This document shows, one piece after another, positions 1 to 5,186 of a stretch of DNA of 5,330 nt. The notes under the pieces are model-generated. The model saw only the letters and a program-made list of their open reading frames with translations. It was not told the DNA's origin and searched no databases. Location: contig JAAWEO010000153.1 in assembly GCA_022794295.1 (NCBI GenBank), positions 1 through 5,330 on the forward strand. Reading direction: 5' to 3'. Origin of the DNA: Angelakisella sp. (GTDB lineage Bacteria; Bacillota; Clostridia; Oscillospirales; Ruminococcaceae). The translations under genes and the position numbers were made by a program. Numbering within the stretch: position 1 is the first letter of the stretch; every line of letters starts with the position of its first letter.

Positions 1-1121
1 AACATCCCCATCAGCTCCTCAAAGGTGAGGACAAAGTCCACGTCGCTGCGGATGGTGCGGCGGCTGGCCTCCAGCTTTTTCGAGGCGCAGGGGCCGATAA
101 AGGCGATCTTGCAGCCCTTGTGCTCCTTCTTCTGGAGCCGGGCGGTGAGGACCATGGGGGTCATAGCCATAGAGATGTAGGGGGCCAGGGTGGGGAACAG
201 CTTCTTTGCCATTACCGACCAGGAGGGGCAGCAGGAGGTGGCCATAAAGGGCTGCTCCGCCGGCACCGCCCGGAGGAAGTCCTTGGCCTCCTCGATGGTG
301 CAGAGGTCGGCGCCGATGGCTACCTCCACCACCCGGTCAAAGCCCAGCTGCTTCATGGCAGCCTCGAACTTTTCCGGGGGAAGGTCCGGTCCGAACTGGC
401 CGATAAAGGCAGGGGCCACAATGGCGATGACCCGGTCCCCCTTCTTGATGGACTGGATCAGCTGGAAGATCTGGCCCTTGTCGGAGATGGCCCCAAAGGG
501 GCAGTTCACCAGGCACATCCCGCAGGAGACGCACTTGTCCTGGTTGATGGTGGCCTTGCCCTGGCTGTCGGTGCTGATGGCGTCCATGCCGCAGGCGGCG
601 GCGCAGGGGCGCTCCATTTTGATGATGGCGCTGTAGGGACAGGCCTCGGCGCATTTGCCGCAGCGGATGCACTTGCCGGTGTCGATAAGGGAGCGGCCGT
701 TTTTACGGACGATAATGGCGTCCTTGGGGCAGGCCTCGCTGCAGGGATGGGCAAGGCACCCCTGGCAGCAGTCGGTGACCCGGTACTGCTTTTCCGGGCA
801 GCCGTGGCAGGCGAATTTGATGATATTCACCAGGGGAGGGTCGTAGTACTTTTCGGCCACGGCGCTTTCGTTTACCCCCATGGAAAGGGGGGCGTGCTCG
901 TCCATGGGGCGCAGGGGCAGGCCCATAGCCAAACGGAGGCGCTCCCCCACAATGGCCCGCTCCAGGAAAATGGATTCCCGGTACTGGGCAACCTCGCCGG
1001 GAACGATCTTGTAGGGCAGCTCCTCGATCCGGGAATAGTCCCCCCCCTCGTATCCCAGCCGTGCCACCTCGGTGAAGATCTGCCGCCGGATGTTCTGCAC
1101 CGATGTATGAATTCCTCTCAT
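1..1121 (-). CDS. [FeFe] hydrogenase, group B-type, monomeric (3' end cut by window edge)
   Basis: Cytoplasmic iron-only hydrogenase, catalysing reversible reduction of protons to H2 with electrons from ferredoxin-like carriers. The visible 373 residues have a group-specific N-terminal region (1-100), then a cysteine-rich segment (C105, C108, C118, C119, C122, C127, C131) and two clear 4Fe-4S ferredoxin motifs (C151/C154/C157/C161-P and C197/C200/C203/C207-P) with extra cysteines C173 and C177 between them. The H-cluster domain follows: motif L1 TSCCPSW at 295-301 is intact, including the proton-transfer and cluster-ligand cysteine pair, and motif L2 is GPCASKKLE at 343-351. Motif L3 (ExMxCxxGCxxGG type) should lie in the missing roughly 100 residues. 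The start ATG at 1121 has an AAAGGAG ribosome binding site 8 nt upstream. It lies 66 nt downstream of the response regulator with no terminator visible between, so the two are probably co-transcribed. Assignment to group B (TIGR04105-like) rests on the cluster layout and Gly instead of Met before the L2 PC; electron partner and catalytic direction cannot be read here. Confidence 0.93.
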   Translation of the reverse strand, partial: MRGIHTSVQNIRRQIFTEVARLGYEGGDYSRIEELPYKIVPGEVAQYRESIFLERAIVGERLRLAMGLPLRPMDEHAPLSMGVNESAVAEKYYDPPLVNIIKFACHGCPEKQYRVTDCCQGCLAHPCSEACPKDAIIVRKNGRSLIDTGKCIRCGKCAEACPYSAIIKMERPCAAACGMDAISTDSQGKATINQDKCVSCGMCLVNCPFGAISDKGQIFQLIQSIKKGDRVIAIVAPAFIGQFGPDLPPEKFEAAMKQLGFDRVVEVAIGADLCTIEEAKDFLRAVPAEQPFMATSCCPSWSVMAKKLFPTLAPYISMAMTPMVLTARLQKKEHKGCKIAFIGPCASKKLEASRRTIRSDVDFVLTFEELMGM

Positions 1122-1187
1122 AGTGAAAACTCCTTTCAGAAGGACAAATTAACCTTCAAAAACATCCCCCGATTTTAGGGTCACGCC

Positions 1188-1880
1188 CTACGCTTCCTCC
1201 ACCACGAATTTGTACCCCATCCCCCAAACGGTCCGCAGGTACCGGGGGTTTTTGGGGTCTTCCTCCAGCTTGTTCCGCAGGTGGCTGATGTATACCATCA
1301 CCGCGTTGGGGTCCACCAGCACCTCCCCCCACACATGCTGGTAAAGCTGTTCCTTGGTAAAGACCTGCCCCACATGATCCAGAAAGAGCTTGATCATCAC
1401 GCTTTCCTTGGCGCTGAGAGCTACCTCTCTGCCATTTTTTTCCAGCCGCATGGTGTCACTGTGGTAAACAAAGGGCCCCGCCTGGACCGGCTGCCCGCCC
1501 CCCTGGGAGGTTTTGCTCCGCCGGAGCAGCGCCTTTACCTTGGCCCCCAGAAGGACCGGGTTAAAGGGCTTGGTGATGTAGTCGTCCGCCCCGATATCCA
1601 GGCCGTAAAGGGTGTCGTAGTCCTCGTTCCGGGCGCTGAGGATCATAATGGGGGTGTCATTTTTCTGCCGGCGAAGCTCCTGGACCACCTCGAAGCCATC
1701 CATTTCCCCCATCATCACATCCAGGATGATCAAGTCCACCCGGCGCTGCCCCAGAAGCTCCAGGGCTTTCTCCCCGCTGGCGGCGGTGACAGCCTCCAGT
1801 CCTCCCATGGTGATGACCTTCTCCAACACCTTCCGCACACTGGGGTCGTCATCCACGATCAGGACACATTCTTCTGCCAT
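1188..1880 (-). CDS. OmpR/PhoB-family two-component response regulator
   Basis: Cytoplasmic DNA-binding regulator of 230 aa, a normal length for the family. The receiver domain (about 4-120) has the acidic pocket D10-D12, the phospho-acceptor D54 (in LIILDVMM), S82 as the switch Ser/Thr, and K104 in GADDYITKPF, so it should be phosphorylatable. A linker (about 121-132) with SQGGGQP leads to a winged-helix Trans_reg_C domain (about 133-228) with the recognition-helix segment around VMVYISHLRNKLEEDP and the terminal hairpin VWGMGYKF. The ATG at 1880 follows a strong GGGAGGGAGGT ribosome binding site. No histidine kinase is encoded in the window; a kinase beyond the left edge, after the hydrogenase, is possible. 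It is the first gene of a unit with its own promoter and is followed by the hydrogenase, so regulation of hydrogen metabolism or a redox response is a reasonable inference but not shown. The family is certain; the stimulus and targets are unknown. Confidence 0.96.
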   Translation of the reverse strand: MAEECVLIVDDDPSVRKVLEKVITMGGLEAVTAASGEKALELLGQRRVDLIILDVMMGEMDGFEVVQELRRQKNDTPIMILSARNEDYDTLYGLDIGADDYITKPFNPVLLGAKVKALLRRSKTSQGGGQPVQAGPFVYHSDTMRLEKNGREVALSAKESVMIKLFLDHVGQVFTKEQLYQHVWGEVLVDPNAVMVYISHLRNKLEEDPKNPRYLRTVWGMGYKFVVEEA

Positions 1881-1916
1881 GCTGGGACCTCCCTCCCCAA
1901 ACGGTCTCTTGAAGAT

Positions 1917-1945
1917 ATTTTAACACACCCGCGGGGATTTGTACA
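1917..1945 (-). promoter_or_regulatory. Sigma-A promoter of the response regulator-hydrogenase unit
   Basis: Read on the minus strand: -35 TGTACA (1940-1945, 4/6), a 17-nt spacer, and -10 TAAAAT (1917-1922, 5/6) preceded by TGT, giving an extended -10 element. Predicted transcription start is near 1910, about 30 nt before the ATG. It sits immediately downstream of the rex-unit terminator, as expected for an independent unit. The spacer contains the 8-bp palindrome CCCGCGGG (1928-1935). Confidence 0.7.
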
Positions 1946-1954
1946 GAGGAACCC

Positions 1955-1989
1955 AAAAGGAGCAGCGCCCTTTTTCCGGCACTGCTCCT
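1955..1989 (-). terminator. Intrinsic terminator of the rex unit
   Basis: On the minus strand, 14 nt after the stop codon of the small membrane-protein gene, AGGAGCAGTGCC (1989-1978) pairs with GGCGCTGCTCCT (1969-1958) as a 12-bp stem containing one G-T pair, with an 8-nt loop. TTTT follows, its first T being the last base of the stem (1958-1955). The position between a stop codon and the next promoter supports it as a real end of transcription. Confidence 0.85.
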
Positions 1990-2002
1990 GTCTGGCACAC
2001 GA

Positions 2003-2320
2003 TCAGAATTTGATCTCCTCCTCGTCGTCCTCCTCCGGGGGGACCTCCCGCGCCCCGGGGAAGCGAAAGAGCCTTTGCTTTGCCCGGGGCAGCTCCTCCG
2101 GGGCGTTTTTCCGCAGATAGGTCTCCGCCGCCTTCTGGAGCACCGGCAGGGCCTTCCTCTGGGCCGAAACAAGCTGGAGCTGGCGCACCATCAGCAGGGC
2201 CCCCAGGGCGGACATAACGGCGGTGCACACAGTCAGCACCGTTCCCAGCACTGCCAAAAGCCTCAGGGTCCGCCGGTTTACCAGCCGGCCTGCCTGGCGG
2301 ATGATGTGGTAGTTTTTCAT
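2003..2320 (-). CDS. Small single-pass membrane protein downstream of rex, unknown function
   Basis: I do not recognise this 105-residue protein. Its N-terminus is strongly basic (K2, R9, R12, R16, R17, R20), followed by a hydrophobic segment at about 21-45 (LLAVLGTVLTVCTAVMSALG and onward) that should span the membrane. By the positive-inside rule the N-terminus would be cytoplasmic and the rest extracytoplasmic. Residues 46-75 look helical and amphipathic, 76-94 are basic and Pro-containing, and the C-terminus ends in a run of nine acidic residues out of ten (about 96-103) before IKF. The start ATG at 2320 was chosen because AAAGGAGG lies 7 nt upstream; a longer version from 2368 would overlap rex by 35 nt and lacks a site of this quality. 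The ribosome binding site overlaps the rex stop codon, so the two genes are translationally close and share a transcript ending at the terminator at 1955-1989. Co-expression with rex hints at an envelope or redox-linked role, without direct evidence. Confidence 0.82.
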   Translation of the reverse strand: MKNYHIIRQAGRLVNRRTLRLLAVLGTVLTVCTAVMSALGALLMVRQLQLVSAQRKALPVLQKAAETYLRKNAPEELPRAKQRLFRFPGAREVPPEEDDEEEIKF

Positions 2321-2333
2321 TCTGTTTCCTCCT

Positions 2334-3005
2334 TTACCGCAGGGTGGTGGGCTGCTTGCCTTCTTCATCCATATGGGTCACCAGGTAGGAAAGGGTCATG
2401 ATGCTGTCACCCAAATGGACGTTGACGGTGGCGATGTTGTCGTAGTGATAGGCAAAATCGTAGGAGGAAAAGTTCCAGAAGCCCACAATCCCGGCATTTA
2501 CCAAACGGTCGGCCAGCTGGGCGGCCGCGCTCTTGGGGACACAGACGATGGCGGCCCTGGGGTGGTGCTTTTGGCAGAAATCCTCCAGCTCGTCAATGTG
2601 CCGGATGGTGATATCGCTTTTTCGCAGGGTGGTACCCACCAGCTTTTCGTCAATATCAAAAGCCCCCACCAGGTGAAACCCCCGCTTTTTGGAGTAAAGC
2701 TGGGGAGCTACCGCCTTTCCCAGGTTTCCCGCCCCCACCAGAATGGCCGGGATCTCGTTGCCCAGTCCCAGAATATCCCCGATCTCCTTGTGAAGGACCT
2801 CCACCTGGTAGCCGTACCCCTGCTGGCCAAAGCCGCCGAAGCAGTTCAGGTCCTGGCGGATCTGGGAGGCGGTGATCTTCATGAGGTTGGAAAGCTCCCG
2901 GGAGGAGATACGGGTGACCCCCTTTTCCAGCAGCTCCCCCAGAAAACGGTAGTACCGGGGCAGCCGCCGGATGACGGAGGTGGAGATCGGCCGGTCGTAC
3001 TTCAA
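2334..3005 (-). CDS. rex: Redox-sensing transcriptional repressor Rex
   Basis: Cytoplasmic homodimeric repressor that senses the NADH/NAD+ ratio. In known Rex proteins NADH binding releases DNA and derepresses fermentation, hydrogen and respiratory genes. The 223 residues match the usual size. The N-terminal winged-helix domain (about 5-85) includes VIRRLPRYYRFL and the segment SSRELSNLMKITASQIRQDL followed by FGGFGQQGYGY. The Rossmann domain (about 86-205) has the dinucleotide loop GAGNLG at 91-96 and acidic residues D117/D119 at the end of the next strand; WNFSSYDF and the C-terminal swapped helix (about 200-215) complete the family pattern. The start is TTG at 3005: no in-frame ATG or GTG lies upstream before a TGA at 3023-3025, homologues begin close to this point, and a GGAAGGG site lies 7 nt upstream. 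It is transcribed from the promoter at 3149-3177 through a leader of about 137 nt and is followed by the membrane-protein gene. Autoregulation is likely. Confidence 0.97.
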   Translation of the reverse strand: MKYDRPISTSVIRRLPRYYRFLGELLEKGVTRISSRELSNLMKITASQIRQDLNCFGGFGQQGYGYQVEVLHKEIGDILGLGNEIPAILVGAGNLGKAVAPQLYSKKRGFHLVGAFDIDEKLVGTTLRKSDITIRHIDELEDFCQKHHPRAAIVCVPKSAAAQLADRLVNAGIVGFWNFSSYDFAYHYDNIATVNVHLGDSIMTLSYLVTHMDEEGKQPTTLR

Positions 3006-3142
3006 GAAAAATCCCTTCCTTCCTCATAATAAAACAGCGGCAGGGGACACTGCCCCCTGTCTGTAATGCTCTCATAAGGACCTGCTTGGCAGCTTGCTGC
3101 CCGCCGACTGGCGGGGGAAAAGGTGCAAGGCAGGCCCTAATA
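3006..3142 (-). other. Foldable 5' leader of rex with a terminator-like hairpin
   Basis: The predicted leader folds, on the minus strand, into an outer stem of GGCCTGC (3136-3130) with GCAGGTC (3085-3079), extended by TTG/CAA after a bulged C. This encloses a GC hairpin CCCGCC-AGTC-GGCGGG (3115-3100). After a linker comes a second hairpin: GGCAG (3054-3050) with CTGCC (3043-3039), flanked by CAG/CTG, followed at once by TTTTATTAT (3034-3026), which resembles an intrinsic terminator. It matches no riboswitch class I recognise. The structure is drawn by eye; function as an attenuator is inference. Confidence 0.45.
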
Positions 3143-3148
3143 TAAAAT

Positions 3149-3177
3149 ATTGTATCCCTTTCGGCGGGATTTGTCAA
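3149..3177 (-). promoter_or_regulatory. Sigma-A promoter of rex
   Basis: On the minus strand: consensus -35 TTGACA (3177-3172), a 17-nt spacer, and -10 TACAAT (3154-3149, 5/6). The predicted start is near 3142, giving a leader of about 137 nt before the rex TTG codon. The spacer contains the inverted repeat ATCCC...GGGAT (3169-3153, overlapping the edge of the -10). Confidence 0.87.
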
Positions 3178-3188
3178 ATAATTCACCC
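3171..3188. promoter_or_regulatory. Candidate Rex operator overlapping the rex -35 box
   Basis: The plus-strand sequence TTGTCAAATAATTCACCC matches the clostridial Rex-type consensus TTGTTAA-N4-TTAACAA at 10 of 14 defined positions: 6/7 in the left half and 4/7 in the right. It covers the -35 hexamer of rex, where a bound repressor would block polymerase. One good half-site is not proof, and the region is AT-rich enough for chance matches. Confidence 0.4.
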
Positions 3189-3264
3189 GGTCAAAGGTAT
3201 GATAAAATTGAAAACTTTCGGTTAAATTTCCCCGTAAGCCATTCCATCTTTTCGTGATTTCGTT

Positions 3265-3270
3265 TATACT
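3265..3270 (+). promoter_or_regulatory. Possible -10 element for the stress-protein/hydrolase unit
   Basis: TATACT (5/6) lies about 54 nt before the ATG of the universal-stress-like gene. No convincing -35 is found at 16-18 nt upstream (TTCCAT at 17 nt), so the promoter would be weak or activator-dependent. A 7-bp dyad, TCGTGAT (3252-3258) and ATCACGA (3290-3296), brackets this element and the expected start site. Confidence 0.3.
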
Positions 3271-3323
3271 GTACATAGTGAGGGAAAGTATCACGACTTT
3301 TGAAACAGAGGAGAGAAAGCATC

Positions 3324-3815
3324 ATGCGCAAAACCGCAAGGACCGCGGAGGGCCCCCCTCCCGTGACCCTGGTGCTGGTCACCGACCAGTTCCACTGCCA
3401 GCGCCTTATTACTGCCGGGCGGCAGCTGGCGGACCAGACCGGGACTGCCCTGGAGGTGGTAAACGTTGCGGACCCCGGCCGGGCCCGCAATCCCCAGGCC
3501 ATCGAGTTCCTATTCCAGACCAGCCGGGACCACGACGCCGCCATGACCATCCACTACAGCGCCAAGCCGGAGCATTTCCTGGGGGAGCTTATTCTGGAGC
3601 GGAGCCCCGCCGCTGTGGTCACCGGTCTGCCCGGGGAGGGGAGCAGCCTGCTGCGGAAGCTGTGGCTGCGGTTTGACAAAACAGCCTTTTACCTGGTGGA
3701 TCAGGAGGGCGCCCTGCGGCCGGTAAGCGTTCTGGACAGGGCCGAGGCCGGGCGGGATATCGGCCAGGGGATCCTCCCCTATGTCGGCCTTACTCCGGTT
3801 CGTCTGGGGGAATGA
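3324..3815 (+). CDS. Universal stress protein-like (UspA/KdpD-type) alpha/beta domain protein
   Basis: A 163-residue predicted cytoplasmic protein. It has the strand-helix pattern of a Usp fold: strand VTLVLVTD (14-21), the segment QFHCQRLITAGRQLADQTG (22-40) similar to the first helix of KdpD/Usp domains, strand LEVVNVAD (43-50), a helix ending in FLFQTSRDHDA, strand MTIHYSA (74-80), a helix, strand AAVVTG (96-101) followed by LPGEGSSLLRKL. This resembles the glycine-rich phosphate loop but is not the full G-x2-G-x9-G(S/T) signature, so ATP binding is uncertain. The C-terminal 30 residues are outside the domain. I chose ATG 3324 over the upstream TTG at 3300 because GAGGAG (3308-3313) sits 10 nt before it. 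It is divergent from rex and 23 nt upstream of the hydrolase, probably in one transcript. The Usp assignment comes from pattern recognition; no partner or stress is indicated. Confidence 0.72.
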   Translation: MRKTARTAEGPPPVTLVLVTDQFHCQRLITAGRQLADQTGTALEVVNVADPGRARNPQAIEFLFQTSRDHDAAMTIHYSAKPEHFLGELILERSPAAVVTGLPGEGSSLLRKLWLRFDKTAFYLVDQEGALRPVSVLDRAEAGRDIGQGILPYVGLTPVRLGE

Positions 3816-3838
3816 TCTGCAAAGAGGAGCGAGATACA

Positions 3839-4804
3839 ATGAACCGGGAAGTCTACACATACCCCTCCTCCAATGGGAAATGGAGGGTTTCTGCCCTGAT
3901 CTTCACCCCCGACGAGGGGACAGTGGTCCGGGGCGTCGTTCAGCTGAGCCACGGAATGTGCGAATATGTGGGACGCTACCAGCAGCTGGCCCGGGCCCTT
4001 TGCGATGCGGGCCTGGTCTTTTGCGGGAACGACCACCTGGGCCACGGGGCCACCGCCCTTCTCAACCGGGAAAAGCTGGGGTACTTTGGTCCCCGGGGGT
4101 CCCGGAAATTCCTGGTGGAGGACCTGGAGCTTCTCCGCCGGGAGATGGCGGGGCGGTACCCCGGGGTGCCCATCTTCCTGCTGGGCCACAGCATGGGCTC
4201 TTTCATAGCCAGGCTCCATGCCCGGCAGTTCGGCGGGGGCCTCAGCGGGCTGATCCTCAGCGGCACTGCCGGGAAGAACCCTGCCGCCCCGGTGGGGCAG
4301 GCCCTGGCCCGCGGGGTGGAGCTGGTTAAGGGGCCCAGGTACATTTCTGACAGGGTGTACCAGCTGGCCAACGGCAGCTTTTCCCGGGCCATCCCCGGGG
4401 CAAAGACCCCGGTGGACTGGCTCAGCAAGGCCCCGGAGGTATGTGCCGCCTACCTGGCGGACCCTCAGTGCGCATTTAAGTTCACCGTTTCTGCCTACTA
4501 CGAGCTTTTCTCCATGCTGGAGGAATGCAACAGCCTCCAGTGGTACGCCGCCATGCCCAAAGGTCTTCCGGTTTACCTCCTTGCTGGGGATCAGGACCCG
4601 GTAGGGGCCATGGGCGCAGGACCCCGGGAGGTTTGTGCCGGTTTGCTGAAAGCGGGATGCCGGGATGTGGAGCTGCGCCTTTGGCCCGGCGGCCGCCACG
4701 AGATGTTTAACGAGCTGGAGCAGGAGCAGGTGCGGGAGGAGCTGCTGGTCTGGCTGGAAAAGATGCTGGCCCGGCGTCTGCTGGACCCCATGCCGGAGGA
4801 CTGA
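3839..4804 (+). CDS. Alpha/beta hydrolase, monoacylglycerol lipase/lysophospholipase-like
   Basis: A 321-residue serine hydrolase of the Hydrolase_4 (lysophospholipase/monoacylglycerol lipase) type, predicted cytoplasmic since no signal peptide is seen. Oxyanion-hole region: LSHGMCEYVGRY (36-47). The family motif NDHLGHG (64-70) follows. The nucleophile elbow is GHSMG (116-120) with S118. The catalytic acid is most likely D253 in AGDQDPVG, and the catalytic His is H287 in GGRHEM. Residues about 145-235 form the helical cap. All three triad residues are present, so it should be active, probably on a short acyl ester or monoacylglycerol; the substrate cannot be read from sequence. ATG 3839 was chosen because GAGGAG (3824-3829) lies 9 nt upstream and the family pattern starts here; an ATG at 3812 overlapping the previous stop (ATGA) is possible but less well placed. 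Probably co-transcribed with the Usp-like gene. No terminator separates it from the tRNA promoter, so read-through to the terminator at 4985 is possible. Confidence 0.93.
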   Translation: MNREVYTYPSSNGKWRVSALIFTPDEGTVVRGVVQLSHGMCEYVGRYQQLARALCDAGLVFCGNDHLGHGATALLNREKLGYFGPRGSRKFLVEDLELLRREMAGRYPGVPIFLLGHSMGSFIARLHARQFGGGLSGLILSGTAGKNPAAPVGQALARGVELVKGPRYISDRVYQLANGSFSRAIPGAKTPVDWLSKAPEVCAAYLADPQCAFKFTVSAYYELFSMLEECNSLQWYAAMPKGLPVYLLAGDQDPVGAMGAGPREVCAGLLKAGCRDVELRLWPGGRHEMFNELEQEQVREELLVWLEKMLARRLLDPMPED

Positions 4805-4862
4805 CCCCGCCATCCCTTCTGTGCAGTCCGGAAAAATTTTTCTGCAAAATGTAATTTGGGAC

Positions 4863-4891
4863 TTGCAAATGGGCGCCGGGTGTAGTATAAT
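4863..4891 (+). promoter_or_regulatory. Promoter of tRNA-Val
   Basis: -35 TTGCAA (4863-4868, 4/6), 17-nt spacer, perfect -10 TATAAT (4886-4891). The predicted start is near 4898, about 10 nt before the mature tRNA. Upstream A/T runs, including the palindrome GAAAAATTTTTC (4831-4842) and AAAATGTAATTT (4847-4858), could act as an UP element, common for stable-RNA promoters. Confidence 0.82.
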
Positions 4892-4907
4892 GGTCAAGCA
4901 CCCAAAA

Positions 4908-4984
4908 GGAAGCGTAGCTCAGCTGGTCAGAGTGCCTGCTTCACACGCAGGAGGTCCACGGTTCGAGCCCGTGCGTTTCCACCA
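4908..4984 (+). tRNA. tRNA-Val, anticodon CAC
   Basis: A full cloverleaf of 77 nt. Acceptor GGAAGCG (4908-4914) pairs with CGTTTCC (4974-4980) with one G-U pair; D stem GCTC/GAGT; anticodon stem CCTGC (4935-4939)/GCAGG (4947-4951) around loop TTCACAC with anticodon CAC (4942-4944), reading GUG; T stem CACGG/CCGTG around TTCGAGC. Discriminator A4981 and an encoded CCA (4982-4984) follow. It has its own promoter and a terminator directly after the CCA, so it is a single-tRNA unit. Confidence 0.97.
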
Positions 4985-5020
4985 AAAAACCCTTGGATTT
5001 GCTTAAATCCAGGGGTTTTT
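4985..5020 (+). terminator. Intrinsic terminator of tRNA-Val
   Basis: AAAAACCC plus TTGGATTT (4985-5000) pairs with AAATCCAG plus GGGTTTTT (5005-5020) in a 16-bp stem with one G-U pair and a GCTT loop, ending in TTTTT. The stem begins at the base after the tRNA CCA. The flanking A and T runs mean it could work in both directions. Confidence 0.95.
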
Positions 5021-5097
5021 ATTTGTGTTTATTAGCAGCCTGCTGGCTACCGATCTCTTTTGTTTCACATTCCCCACAAGCTGAAGGCTGCTCCCGT

Positions 5098-5129
5098 GTT
5101 TCAATCCTTACGCCCATATGGGGGCTCTA
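5098..5129. repeat. Single CRISPR-repeat-like unit (orphan, uncertain)
   Basis: It begins with GTTTCAATCC, the reverse complement of the common repeat end GGATTGAAAC, and continues into the GC-rich palindrome CCCATATGGG (5113-5122), as in type I-C repeats of similar length (about 32 nt). No second copy occurs at spacer distance or anywhere else in the window, and no cas gene is seen, so this is not an array. Confidence 0.3.
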
Positions 5130-5184
5130 AAGTCTTGATTTGACGGCGGCGGTTTTTAGGGCCGCCTGGGGGCGGCCTTTAGAG
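5125..5184. repeat. Nested GC-rich inverted repeats with alternative pairings
   Basis: CTCTAAAG (5125-5132) is the reverse complement of CTTTAGAG (5177-5184). Between them, GCCGCC (5161-5166) can pair either with GGCGGC (5145-5150) or, as part of GGCCGCC (5160-5166), with GGCGGCC (5171-5177). The two inner folds exclude each other. Confidence 0.65.
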
Positions 5185-5186
5185 GG

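Noticed and set aside
1140..1170. Possible Rex-like site (TTAATTTGTC region) before the hydrogenase
   Set aside because: The best alignment to TTGTTAA-N4-TTAACAA has only about half the defined bases and only one partial half-site, which an AT-rich gap would give by chance.
120..1178. Long plus-strand frame opposite the hydrogenase
   Set aside because: It is the antisense shadow of a clear Fe-S hydrogenase in GC-rich codons; its translation is Gly/Asp/His-rich without a domain, and no ribosome binding site supports it.
2656..3294. Long open frame on the minus strand overlapping rex, including an ATG at 3027
   Set aside because: It is out of frame with rex, has low-complexity Gly/Pro/Ala composition typical of a shadow frame, crosses the rex promoter, and lacks a ribosome binding site at its start.
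3779..4897. Long minus-strand frame of 372 codons opposite the hydrolase
   Set aside because: It is antisense to an alpha/beta hydrolase with a complete catalytic triad; the antisense translation has no recognisable fold and extends across two genes and a promoter.
4874..4904. A tRNA-like 5' fragment (GGTGTAGTATAATGGTCAAG resembling a tRNA D arm) just before the tRNA-Val
   Set aside because: The bases are fully explained as the tRNA promoter: TTGCAA, 17-nt spacer, TATAAT. No matching acceptor, anticodon or T arm is present.
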